The notes beneath the pieces are model-generated. The model had not been told where the DNA came from. It made no database searches and saw nothing but the letters and a program-made list of their open reading frames with translations. A program made the position numbers and the translations under genes. Positions 1 through 11,700 of a DNA stretch of 64,000 nucleotides are shown piece by piece (position 1 is the stretch's first letter; each line of letters begins with the position of its first letter). Source of the DNA: Labia minor (lineage: Eukaryota; Arthropoda; Insecta; Dermaptera; Spongiphoridae); the NCBI GenBank assembly GCA_963082975.1, contig OY720345.1, positions 15,774,491-15,838,490 of the forward strand. Direction: 5' to 3'.

Positions 1-252
1 TTTTTACCGCGGCACACTTTTAACGGTTTAAAAATTTGGCGGCACACAAAGAAAAAGATAAGTGTAAAAGTTTACCATATTAAAAAATGTGGTCCCAAAA
101 ACGATTTACCTTTTTTTTTTTAGAATTGAAAAAATTTAGAAAAAAAAGTCGGAAATGTTAAGAGCCTCTTTACATTTGTAATAATTTGGCGGCACATTTT
201 GATAATCACGCGGCACACAAAAGTGCAGCAGCACAGTGGTTGAGAATGACTG
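1..252. mobile_element. hAT-type transposon, one end only
   Basis: The interval carries several GGCGGCACAC-like motifs and finishes in a terminus that reads CAGTCATTCTCAACCACTG on the minus strand. That is the usual form of a hAT-superfamily end (CAGTG.TTCTCAACC). The other end lies before the window, so length and target duplication cannot be checked. No transposase coding is seen. It is probably the tail of a non-autonomous copy. Confidence 0.6.
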
Positions 253-1290
253 TTTTAAATGAATATAAATAAATAATAATACATTTTTTAATACATCTTA
301 ATCAGTCTATAATTATATTTGCATTATAAATTTTTCCAAATAATTAAATAAATAAATATTTGTAAAATTAAAATGAATAAATAAATTTTATAATTTCTAA
401 TTTAATTAATTTTTATTTATTTTAATGTTGGTAAAATAAATTACTTTCAATTAACAAAATATAAACTTATTAAAAATGAAAATAGAAATCTCGTAATTTA
501 TATGATATAACAGATGATTAGTTAAAATTATATCTTTAAGACATTATAAATTTTCACTTTTAAAGAGAAAATTAATAAAATGTCGGATTTTATCTTTTCA
601 TCGTACAAAAATGCAAAAGAAATTAAATCTGATTATATATTACATGATTTTATTACAACTTCAATTGAATTCCAATCAAAGTGTAAATTATCCTTATTGG
701 CTAACACATTCGCCCTTCATGATAAACTGGCGACTCATCCATGCCGATATGGTCATTAGATATGCAGGCGTTTGTATTCTTTTTAATTGGATGTCGCATG
801 CGATTTTATCGTAGCCCCCTCAAATGCCCACACGTCGCTTCAACACTTTCCTCTTTACTCTTTCTCTCTCTACAAACTTAAAAAAAAAAGAAAAAAAAAA
901 TATTAAATAAATAGAATTGAAATCAAATTGCAACAACAAGCAAAATAAAAGATTTTTCACAAATAGAATATCTATTAAATATAATGACGTTTATATCAAT
1001 ATATACAAGAAATATTTATTACTAAAAACATATAACTCAATTCTATTGAATGATTTATTTATTTATTAAATTATGAGTCCAATGTTTGTAAAAAAATAAA
1101 TAATATTATGTCAAATTTAATCCAAAATAGACACTAAAATTTTTCCATAATAAATAATTTGTAATAAAAAACCAGCTCATTACATCAAAATACTGCAAAA
1201 TAAAACCTAAACTTCCCAGTTTAAGACAATATTTATTTATTTTTTTATTTATAGAATATTTATTAAATCCTAACAATTTTATCATAGAAA
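253..1290. other. AT-rich intergenic DNA, no gene recognised
   Basis: Mostly A/T runs. A short less AT-biased patch at about 690-850 has weak coding-like composition, but it has no recognisable motif and no splice-supported frame. Nothing else is seen. Confidence 0.5.
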
Positions 1291-1735
1291 AAAAAAATTA
1301 TTTTGTCTTTGTGTTATATAGGTGTGAGGCATGGTCTATGACCTTAGGAGACGAGAGTAGATTTATACTATTTGTGAATAGAATTCTTTGCAGTATTTAC
1401 GGACCAAAGATAGATGAGGTCGCCCACGAATGGTGGAGAGTGCATAACAAGAAATTGCATGACTTATATGCATCTCCAGAAATAGAGTTATAAAATCGAA
1501 AAGGCTGCGATGAACGGGGCATGTGGCTAGAATGAGAGAGGAAAAATAACAAAAAATATATTGGTTGGGGAGACCGATTGGGAAACGTCCGCTAAGAACG
1601 TGGTTGGTGGACAATTTAGGAAGGCACGTAAGAGAGATGAGAGAGGGTAGAAATTGGATTGGTGTCGCTCAGGATAGGGACACTTGGAGAAATGTGGTTT
1701 CTGCGGACAAGAAACCGGCGATCGACGATATGAAG
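1291..1735 (+). pseudogene. Non-LTR retrotransposon fragment (C-terminal tail of endonuclease-reverse transcriptase)
   Basis: Broken frames spell the conserved tail that follows the reverse transcriptase in many arthropod endonuclease/RT retrotransposons: an EAW(S/T)..DE.R stretch, then NRIL..IYGPK.DE, W.RVHNKKLHDLY, later a GKRPL...W motif and finally AQDRDTWR. At least one stop and frame change separate the two halves (1311-1493 and 1565-1768). Endonuclease and RT domains are absent, so this is a dead fragment. A second diverged copy of the same tail lies at 56110-56500. At its 3' end it joins a Helentron-like element around 1710-1735. Confidence 0.75.
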
Positions 1736-2069
1736 GGAAGGGTTATTTTCACACCAAATTTCACATGAGGAGATTTTTTACATATCACCACGAAATTTTA
1801 TTGGTTTTATCCTCGAGAAAAATCATCTTTATTAGTTTTTTCTTAATTTAAAATTATATGACGTCATCCAGCCATTCATGACGTCACAGCCTGTTCTTAC
1901 ATATATATTATAAATAAAATAAAATTAAAAATATTTATGTTCTATCCATATCTGTTTTTAATTACATTAATAGATATATTAAAATTATTTGAAATTGTTT
2001 CTGTAGCTGGAAATTAATTTACTTCAAACCGTCGGTCGGTTCGGACCTGGCCACAGGTCAACTTATTTC
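1736..2069 (+). mobile_element. Helentron-like short element, family A, 3' half
   Basis: Matches the 3' half of the complete copies at 15024, 45767 and 49071. It has the block with two TGACGTCA-type sites, then a subterminal inverted repeat (ACCGTCGGTCGGT, 2028-2040), then a terminal hairpin GACCTG-GCCA-CAGGTC and the end CAACTTATT. The 5' half with the GTCY microsatellite is missing and is replaced by the non-LTR fragment. Confidence 0.7.
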
Positions 2070-2093
2070 TCTAAGTTGAGGATATTTATTTTA

Positions 2094-3123
2094 AAGGGAT
2101 AGCGAATCTATGGCACGTTTGAAAAATTTCATGGAACGCATAAAGACAAAATTATTTTTTAAATAATTATAACATTTTTCAATAGAAATGAATTAAATTG
2201 AAAAATTCACATTCAAATTACAATTTATGAAATTTCAAGTACTGAATATTTATTTATCTATCTTAGCAGATTAAACCGGCAAATTGATATTTTATTACTG
2301 AAATATCGCTTCAATACCCTCGCAATATAAAAACATTCATGATAGATTCAGTGTATACCGTTTGGATTTCTATTAATGTCATTGCATGTTGTTGCTGTAC
2401 AAATCGCATTGTTCTGGATTTCAAATTTTTTGCAAATCTTCACTATTCATGTCCTGGAGAATCCAAATATGACTTTTTTATTTTTCATGTCTATCATTTA
2501 ATTTGTCTGTTTGTTTGGGAAATTGTGAAGTTTTCAACTCAAAATGGATTGGGGCGATTCTCTTATTTTAATATATGCTGTAGATTTTATCAATTTTTAT
2601 TAAAAAAAAAAAGAAAAATTAATTTTTTTTAAAAAAAGCTTTACTTTGCCCATAAAACGGTTGAAGAATAGTGCCAGAATCACAATCTTTTTCTAGAATT
2701 TAACATAGCATTATAAAAACAGAAATTGTAAGTGGTTCACGGTATTAAATATAAATTTTGCTATTTGGTCATTATCCACAACTAAAAACTACAAACTAAA
2801 ATCAACTAAAGAATTTTCATACAATAAAAAAAATAATAATAGACAATTTTAGGAAAGATATATTTTTACCACAAATAAATTATAAATTTTTTATTAATTA
2901 TTTTATTTCTTAGGTATAAAGTTTAATATTTAAAATTAAAACACTTTTATACATGACAGAGTTAGAAGTTATATAAAAATATTCGCGATAATATATTCAA
3001 GCTAAATGGGGTACAGGTGGTAGAGAAAAAAAATCATAACAATTTTGTGGCACGTTAGTTATTTTTTAAGAGACTTTTTTATAATTTTGTGGCACGGACA
3101 TTGAAAAAGGTTCGCCATTCCTG
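2094..3123. mobile_element. hAT-like element, about 1 kb, no transposase
   Basis: The left end reads AGGGATAGCGAATCTATGGC and the right end, reversed, reads CAGGAATGGCGAACC with GTGCCAC nearby. These are imperfect inverted repeats of the CAGGGATGGCGAACC type found on hAT elements. The exact ends and the 8 bp target duplication cannot be fixed because the flanks are T-rich. The 97-codon frame at 2339-2632 lies inside and resembles no transposase that I know. Confidence 0.5.
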
Positions 3124-3683
3124 GTTTATTCTATTGACTCATTATACCAGAAATAAATTATCACCTCTTTGGGCGAGATTGATTAATTTAATTAATATGT
3201 GGAGGAAATGATAATATGGTCCATTACTTCGAAAGCATATTAATACGCGTAGTGTGTATTCCTATTAATATATAAGTACATATAGTGGAATATACACACA
3301 ATAAATACCTTTTACACTAATTTACTTTCTTATGAAATATAATTTAATTTTTAATACTATTATCATTATTTATTGTATAAAATTTATAAATAATAATAAT
3401 CAATATAAAATTATCATATATCATTTACTTATATGAATTTATTAAAAGTTTCCACTTAGGTTTAAAATAATAAATAAAAATCCGAAAATCTAATAAATTT
3501 AAATATAAAATAATAAATATTATAATATCATTTATAGATGTATTTAGAAGAGTTAAATTGCGATATTTAGTACACATAATTTTTAAATTTAATTTGAAGT
3601 TAGACAAAGTAATTTTTTCTGAATTTTGTAATTAAGTAGAATTGAAAATTCATAGAAATTGGGAGTTTGATTTTAAGTAATTC

Positions 3684-3714
<31 letters not shown>

Positions 3715-3861
3715 TCTGCAAAAATATGTTGCTGAATATAGAGAGTTATTTTTAAGGCCTCCTTATTTGAATGAATATTGCCATTTTATTAGCCACGTGT
3801 TTGTACAATTATTAATAGAAAATAGAAAAATTAAAAACAAATGTTAAAAACACGACTCATG
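3124..3861. other. AT-rich DNA, no gene recognised
   Basis: Simple A/T sequence with a long T run near 3686-3707. No motif is recognised. Confidence 0.5.
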
Positions 3862-3937
3862 ACAATTTTCTGACACGTTAGTTACTTCAAAAAGATTTTA
3901 TATAATTTTGTAGCAAAGGTTCGCCATCCCCGTTCTA
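3862..3937. mobile_element. Relic of the hAT family present at 2094-3123
   Basis: A short stretch repeats the right end of the 2094-3123 element: a GACACGTTAGTTA-like motif, then AAAGGTTCGCCATCCC. Only the terminal part is present. Confidence 0.5.
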
Positions 3938-4078
3938 AACCATTCATCAAATTTTTATTCACTTTCAATTCTTTCACATCTTTCGAATATCTTTTTATAA
4001 CGTTTTTCTTAACTTCACTCGTCTCTCTGTCTGTGCAATTTACTTCCTTTATAGAGCTATAATTCATATATATATATA

Positions 4079-4644
4079 CGAGGTAGGGTCAAAAAGTTCG
4101 CGGAATTGGTTATTAAAAATTTATTAAAAATATTTATAACATTCTTACATTATTTCCCTTCAAAATACTCTCCTCCTGCATCTACACATTTATTCCACCG
4201 TTCATATAATTGTTGGAAACACTCTTGAAAGCCGTTTTTTGAAAGTTCCTTCAGCGGCTCCGTCGCATTTTCAATCACCTCTGACTGTTGTGCGACCGTC
4301 GCGAAAACGCTTATGCCACTCGTAAACTGCTGTTTTCTTCATCGCAGAATTTCCGTATGCTTTTTTTAGCATCTCAAGAGTCTCCGAGGGTGATTTATCC
4401 AGCAACACACAGAATTTAATATTGCCACGCTGCTCTAATGACGACATTGCACAATCCGACGAAAGAAAGAAACTACGATCTACAATATTAAACACCGAAC
4501 GCACGGAACCAACTACAACTGCCTGCTAACCTCAAAAGCACATTCACTACCAGTTATGCCAACCTCACAAACAAAAATTTCCCTTTCAGCTAAGAAATAC
4601 TTGACTATAAGCGACCATTCCGCGAACTTTTTGACCCTACCTCG
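4079..4644 (-). mobile_element. Internally deleted mariner element
   Basis: Inverted repeats of about 28 bp start CGAGGTAGGGTCAAAAAG on the left, with the same sequence reversed on the right. They are flanked by TA on both sides (4077-4078 and 4645-4646), the mariner/Tc1 target. The element is 566 bp against about 1.3 kb for an intact mariner. It holds the two extremes of a transposase gene with the middle missing. Confidence 0.9.
4150..4504 (-). pseudogene. Mariner transposase, N-terminus fused out of frame to C-terminus
   Basis: Read on the minus strand, the N-terminal DNA-binding region is clear: EQR.NIKFCVLLDKSPSET, LKKAYG..AM, VYEWHKRFRDGR. The catalytic DD34D core is absent. Just beyond the N-terminal part, one frame over, the normal C-terminal end follows (YERWNKCVDAGGEYFEG, then stop at 4150). 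The gene therefore suffered an internal deletion whose junction lies around 4270-4290 and shifts the frame. It cannot make active transposase, but the ends could be mobilised by a related enzyme. The start may be the Met at 4504 or the one at about 4446, which is the more usual mariner start. Confidence 0.85.
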
Positions 4645-4646
4645 TA

Positions 4647-5170
4647 TATACTAAATTACATACTACACTAAAACACTTCATTGACAAGTAACACTATTTC
4701 TTCTAATACAATCAACCATTTTGGATTTGATTGATAATATGTAAATTTAATAAAAATTCTTTTAAATTTTGATACACACTTTGATATAAGTATATTACAT
4801 CGAAAAATAATAAAATATTAATTTCTTAGCTCTTAACCTATCAATTTTATTGCATGATAAAAAAAATTGTCAGTTTATGTGTTTAATAAAATTTTTATTA
4901 TTACAAAATTTTGACTTGATTTTTCATATAAATAAATAAAACTAAATGCGCCCAACGTTTTTCGTTGAATATGAATCAATTCATCCATAAACTTTGTCAG
5001 GCTTATAGAAAAATTATCTTATTCTTTTTAGTCCATGAGAAAAACGTTATTTTATAAAATTTTTTTATATTTAAGTATATTATTATTTTTTAAACTTTTA
5101 AAAATAAAAAAAAATTATCAATTAAATTATTATTCTATTAGTCGTCTATCTATTCTATCTATTTATTATT

Positions 5171-5210
<40 letters not shown>

Positions 5211-5975
5211 TAAATATAATTACTTGCTTCTTTCGTTTTTCAAATATATCCTATTTTGATGGCTTCATCTTTGAGAGTATATATATATATATTCTATAAT
5301 TGAAGGTGGAAAGTTGCCTATAAAATAATAATTATTTACGGTTTTAATTATCAATGATAGACATCGATGTTTTAATTATTCGTCGAATGTACTTTTGGAC
5401 CTCCATGCAAGAGAGCCATAGTGGATTTTTTAATTGAGTCCCGATGAGGACGTTATTAAAAGTGATAGGAGGACATGAATGTGACGGTGGGGTGGGGGTC
5501 AGGGGGGTGGAGAATAGAGAGATTCTTTCCAAACGCCATCCAACAAATGATCGATTGAATATTAACGTAAAGCAATTTTTCGTCCAAGATTATTCTACCT
5601 CCCCTCTCCCCTTCTCTCTTTTACCCACCCCTCTTCATCTCTCCCTATCTACATAGGTACACCTCACACGTAAAACAAATGGGGTTCAAAAAGGTTAAAT
5701 TATAGTAATAGGAAAGTTGCCGTTAGGTCGCGCATCCCGTGGCCCGAAATCACTGGGAAGAAGCCATTTCATGAAAATCAGCGAGCAAAGTGCACGAAAA
5801 CCCATACTACAACAACAACAACAACAACAAAAATAAAAAATAAAATTAAAATAAAAACATAAAAGACAAACGTTTCACTCCTGAAAAATAGAAATGATAC
5901 AAAACATCCTGGCTATCCCATCCATATATGGATTGGTTATATCCTATCCTATTCATTCCCATTTTACTATTAAAG
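4647..5975. other. Intergenic DNA with AAT microsatellite, no gene recognised
   Basis: Contains an (AAT)n run at about 5178-5206 and a (TA)n run at 5279-5291. The patch 5340-5700 is less AT-rich and has open frames on both strands, but neither frame shows a known domain. Confidence 0.5.
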
Positions 5976-6740
5976 CAGTGGCGTACCTAGAACTTTTGCC
6001 GCCCGGGGCGATCTCCAGTTTGCCGCCCTTTTTATTATAAGTCAATCAAATAGTGGTATTTATAAATTAATGCACATAAATAAATTATTAAGTTATTTAA
6101 TCAATATTAATTAATACACAGAGAGAGTAAATTTTTTTACACATATTTGTATGCACTCGTGAACATATATTAATATAATATTTACTCTTCTAGCTTTCAT
6201 ACTAGAAAAATCGTGTATAATAATGCTCTCAAAATTTATATTTATATTTTTTCCGCCGGCCCTGCTTTTCAAAAGAAAAATCGATGATTTAAAAAAATAT
6301 TGGTATATCACTTCAAAGTAATCATATAAACTTTTCAAAAGAAATGACATTTATAAACTGATATCAAAAAATTTTAGTTAGGAAAAATTGCTGAACAAAA
6401 TCGTAAAGATGCGTTTACGAATTCAACGAATTTTAATGAATACAATAAAATAAAATTATTATCCTGTTCTTGGAATTAGAATTCAAAATTTACACTAAAA
6501 TGCATTTATATACACCGAGGAATAATATTCGAAATCATATAGTTAATCATAATTTATATAAATCAAATAGTAAACTTATAATAATCATAATAATCATTTA
6601 TTATTCAAGAAAGAAAAAAAATAAATATGAAATGAATAAGTTGCTTTTTACAACTATAACTAAATATAAAAAATGCCGCCCCAAGATAAGTGCCGCCCGG
6701 TGCGGACCGCACCCTCCGCACCCCCCTAGGTACGCCACTG
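5976..6740. mobile_element. hAT element with GGCGTACCTAG ends, copy 1
   Basis: Inverted termini CAGTGGCGTACCTAG and CTAGGTACGCCACTG, typical of a hAT family. The flanks share ATTAAAG (5969-5975 and 6741-6747), probably an 8 bp target duplication that has lost one base. The inside is AT-rich with GCCGCCC-type motifs at both ends. A nearly identical copy in the opposite orientation is at 57301-58054. Both retain a frame of about 76-79 codons beginning MSFLLKSLYDYFEV (here on the minus strand, 6111-6350), which I do not recognise. Confidence 0.85.
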
Positions 6741-6747
6741 ATTAAAG

Positions 6748-8348
6748 TATAAATGAATTAACATTTCGTATGAAAATTAATAACTTGCGATCTTTTAACA
6801 GTTAATAATATTTATAAAGAGAAAAGATTATTTTATTCATTGGAAGATAAGATAACAACAACCTAAGCAAGATTATTAAATTATAATCAGATAGGCAAAA
6901 TAAATAAATAAATAAATATGCAATTTATTTCTTTAATATAAATAAATTGAAATTTAATTTTTCTTTAAATAAAATAATTGAATTTGTTGAACGTTACAAG
7001 ATTTAATAGATAGGATCTATGATGATACATTAGTAATGAGTATAAAATTTTTCCATCCTCACATTATCAATTTTCTACAAGGTACAAAAATTATATAATT
7101 TATTATTTAAAAGTTACGTATATTATTCAATTACTGCTTTACACAATTGATAAAACGAACTCGTCTTTTCCCTCTCTAAAATAAAAAAAAAAACATTTAA
7201 TTTTTATTTTTTCAATACGTATCTAATTTAATCAACTAATAAATATCTAATTAATAAATAATTTTTTATTCTCCATTTTTCCTAAATGGTATTCTCGCAA
7301 ATATTGTTAATAATTTTTCTATTTATTCAAACAAGAGGAACTTCCAATTTATCACTCTAATTTCGTTATTTTTCAATTTCCAGAAAAATTATATTTTCTT
7401 ATTCTCGCGTTCTATAAAATCATAAACCACGCCTCATATTCATATAATACGAACATCAAAATATTTTATCAAATGTTTTATAGAATTTCATTCTTTGATA
7501 ATTATTCGGATGATATACTACATAATAATATCCACTACATGATTGTAATGATAATTTAATTAATTCTCAAATATCGTCTTAAATGACTATACATTTTATA
7601 AGTAATTATAAATTTTTTTTTTATTTTCAAATTTCTCTTTTGTATTTTAAGATTTTACGTATAAATTTGATTTTTTTCTTTCTATCAAACTTTAAATTTA
7701 ATTATTTATTAAATATGTAATTTATGTAATTTAAATACCATTTTATATGATCTATGATTCTATGATATTTGAATGATTTAGAAATCAAAATATAATAAAG
7801 CATAATAGTTTTTAATACTAATAAATTGGATACTGATCACATAATCTTTAACAAAATTTATAATTATGTTTGTGAATTAATAATTTCATAAGATCTTCTA
7901 TGATTAGATATCTTCACTATTTTAAATTTCATAATTAGTCCTATTATTATAACGTTTTTATTAACTTCGCTTCATGTCTGTCTGTCTGTCTGTTCGCTCT
8001 TATGACAAATTGAAATCGATTTTTCACTAACTTTAAATTAAGATAGACTTTTGAAAATTTTTATAGATATTTCAATGGATCCCTAGAAGATATGGAAGAA
8101 ATATAATTAAATTATAATTAATTAATTGTAATGTAATTAGTGATTAATTGATCTTAGTATTTGAATTTTCATTCATGCTATCTGAAGGATAAATATTGAG
8201 TTGATTTTCATTTTGAAAATAATTCAAAATAATTTTTAACATTAAAAGAGGAATTTTTAATTAACATAATAATTATAATAAATATATTTTAAAGACATTA
8301 CTTCATTAATAACATTTACTTAATATAATTATAATCATTTTTACAACA

Positions 8349-8379
<31 letters not shown>

Positions 8380-8793
8380 AATTGATATTTTTTTTTCAAT
8401 TATTAATCACACAGTTATTCTGAATTGAAATGGAATTCTTATTGAAAAAATTTTAAACATAAAATTTTATATAGAATTATAGAATTTTATACGGCAATGT
8501 TTGTCTTGTAAAATGATTTCCCTAAAATTATCTCTAATTCAAATTGTATTGTATTTCTTTAATTTGCATTCCACAAATATACATAAATACTTTCATTTTT
8601 GTAGATATAAAGATTAGAATTAATCCACCCCCCTCCCCAACTAAACTAAAAGCTAAAAAAGTCATTTTCGTTAATGGTTATTGATCTTTTCAATATTTTT
8701 ATTGGTTTATATGGATTGCAATTGTCTCTCTGTTATATCTATTTATACAAACCAAAACAATACAGCCAAATCGTATAAAGATATTTAAAGAAG
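6748..8793. other. AT-rich DNA upstream of the channel gene
   Basis: No gene recognised. It contains a (GTCT)n run at about 7976-7992 followed by Helentron-like wording, probably an old short element, and a (TA)n run at 8350-8373. The promoter of the channel gene must lie here, but I see no convincing core elements. Confidence 0.4.
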
Positions 8794-11700
8794 ATGTCGT
8801 TTTTATTAGAATATCTTAAACAATTTGCCAATGAAACAAGTCTCCATGGATTTAATCACCTGCGAGCGAGGCATACAACCTGTTTGGAAAGGTACTCAAG
8901 TATTTTTTTCTTATTAAAAAAAAAAAAAATATACAGAAAAAATACTTGAATAACATTACAATTTGCATTTATTTAGCACACAATATTTTTTTTTTCTTTT
9001 CATTTAATTAACAAAAATATAATAAATAAAATCAATTACTAAATATAACTACATATTAATTAATATTAACTTCTCCTTCTTTCCCCTTGTTCTAAGGAAA
9101 ATGGAAATTTTGTTGTTTTTATACGTGTTTTTTTTTTATTTTTCAAATAAATTGTGAAAAATAAACTCCTTTATAATGGATTTTGATTTTTTTTTTTCAT
9201 TTTACATCATCTTAACACAATTTTAGATAATAAATAATATTACATAAATAAATAAAGGAAGATATGTTTAATACTCTTCATGTGTGGCCATCATTATTAT
9301 GATAATTAAATAACCGGCTGGGAGAAGAAAAAATAAAATGTTAGAGTAGAGGGAAAAGAGAAAGAGAAAGAGAATAAGGAGAAAGGGGTGGATGAGTGAG
9401 TTGGTATTTCATTTCATTATCAAAATTAAATTGAAACTGAAATTAATTATTATTAATCGAAAGAATAAATTACTTAATTCATTGATTTAAAATATTTATT
9501 TAATTATTTAAAAACAAAAATTATTTATTAAATTGATATCGTATTTTTTTTTATTGTAAAAAATTACTGTTTAAGCGAAGGCTTGGTTTGATAAACATTA
9601 TTCGGACTCTTCTAAGAAAGTTAATCATTGAGAAGTGGTTTGCTAACTTTAAAGGGAGCCAAATGATGCCAATGAGGCTGTCAATGACGAAAAATAATTT
9701 TGAATGACCGTAAAGTTGATTTAGTTAGCTGCAGTGGTGTATTGGGAGGGGAAAGCGGGGGAACGACGTTCCCTTACTTTTTTTCAGAACCGGAACCCGT
9801 TTCAATACTTTTTCATGTCCCGACAAATCCCACTTAAATCTACTGTTAGAATTTCTTTTTTTGTGTTCGTTAATATTTTGTTTAGTAAGAATAAGAAAAA
9901 ATAAAAACTTATATGGAAAAAAATAGTTTGCTGAAAGGACTTTTTTGCTTCCACTATGCGTTCCCTTACTTCTTATTTTGCCACATCACTGGTTAGCTGA
10001 GATTCCAAACAAATCAATATAATATATGAATATTTGGACCTGCGAAAACTATGTGCAAGGTGACGGCCGCATATTAATGTCAAAATTTATTTATAACAAA
10101 TATGGATATACAAAACTTCTTCAATCTACAGGCACTTGATCGTACTTATGAGGATTGATTGTCGCTTTGTTCTTTCTTGATGGTCAAAGCGATCTGCTAG
10201 CAGATGATGAATAAAATAAGAAGGATAAAAGAAAGAATATAATTGTTGTAAAATTAATAAGAGGAATTTTGTTTCGTTCATTTTTGCCTGCTCGAAAAAA
10301 CAACAACATTGTAATGATAAAAAGCAGTCTCTAGCAATATTTAACCGTAATAATCCCAAATTTTTTCATTAATATATTACAATGGGTAAATCCTGGATTT
10401 ATCATTACAGTCCGACAGTCAACCAAGTGGACTGTAAATGAAGAATTAAAATTAAGGCGCGGAAAGGTGCAACAGTCGACTGGAAAGGTTTTGACAACAA
10501 TATTCTAGAATGAGTTTAGTATTACATTCATCAATTACTTCAAAAGGAATCAGACTATCAACAGAAAATTATACTTGGTATTATCGGAGCGTTTAAAAAA
10601 TGAACTCAAGATAAAAGGTTCATTTTGAAAAAAAAAATGTTGTTTCATCAATACAATGCGCATCTGTCACAAATCAATAAAAACGATGGTTAAGTTGTAT
10701 GATTTGGACTTCGAATTGCTTTTAGACTTTTTTTCTTTGCAGGTCTCAAAGAAAGTCCACTGGAAAAAAACTTCAGCACTGATGAAGAGGTAATCACCGA
10801 ATCTAAGGTCATTTCGAGGCTAAAGGGAAATTATACTATAAAAATAGTATCGAAAAATTGTATATCCACTATCCATTACATAATCGATGTATTTTTTGCT
10901 TTTGAAGGCAACTATATTGAATAAAAATATTGATTTTTAGCCTATGGTCTTTTCAGCTCAACTGTTACACGAAAATAAAAGTTATAAAAAATTTGCATAT
11001 TTAAAAGTAATTAGTAACAAATTAAATCTTGTATATAATAATCACCAAAATTATCTACCTTCTTTTGGATCTTCCGCTTTGGACAGCTTCCAACGGCACT
11101 GTCCATCTGTGATGCAAACTAGAAGAAAACCTACAGCCGACTGCAGAGACAGAGAATCTGATGCCGGAGTAGAGGGAGTTGATGGAATTTTGGGATTTGA
11201 TTAGGGTTTGGGACACAACTTCCTCAATGGAAGGCGAGGCAAATTAGTGGCTTTCCTGAGCAGCGTTGCTTCCTTCCCTAAAGTGAACCTAACTCTATCC
11301 TGATCATAGAGAGTGTCCACCCACTACCTCTAATCAGTTAATATGTCTATATATATATATATATTAATTTGTAAAATAATAACAACAGAATTTATTATAT
11401 CCAAAAAGGCATAATTAATTTTCAAGTTTATTTCTTTTAAATTATTTTACAAGTTATAAATAAATAAAATACATATAAATGGATAAATAATAAAATGAGT
11501 AAATTAGATGTCGATAACACATATAAATAGATAAATAATAAATGAGTAATTAGATGTCCGCTAGAGGGTGATATAAGTAGGTGGAGGTAAATATAAATAT
11601 TTTACATATATATATACAAATATAGCCATATTTTGCTAATATATGTCTATTATTATATTCCCAAATATTGTAATTCAACAATTTTTATTTAAATGATAAA

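Noticed and set aside
5344-5656. Open frames on both strands
   Set aside because: Frames mirror each other, show proline/serine-rich low-complexity text and lack splice or homology support.
11060-11330. Possible coding island in channel intron 1
   Set aside because: Moderate GC but no known domain, and the channel exons splice correctly without it.
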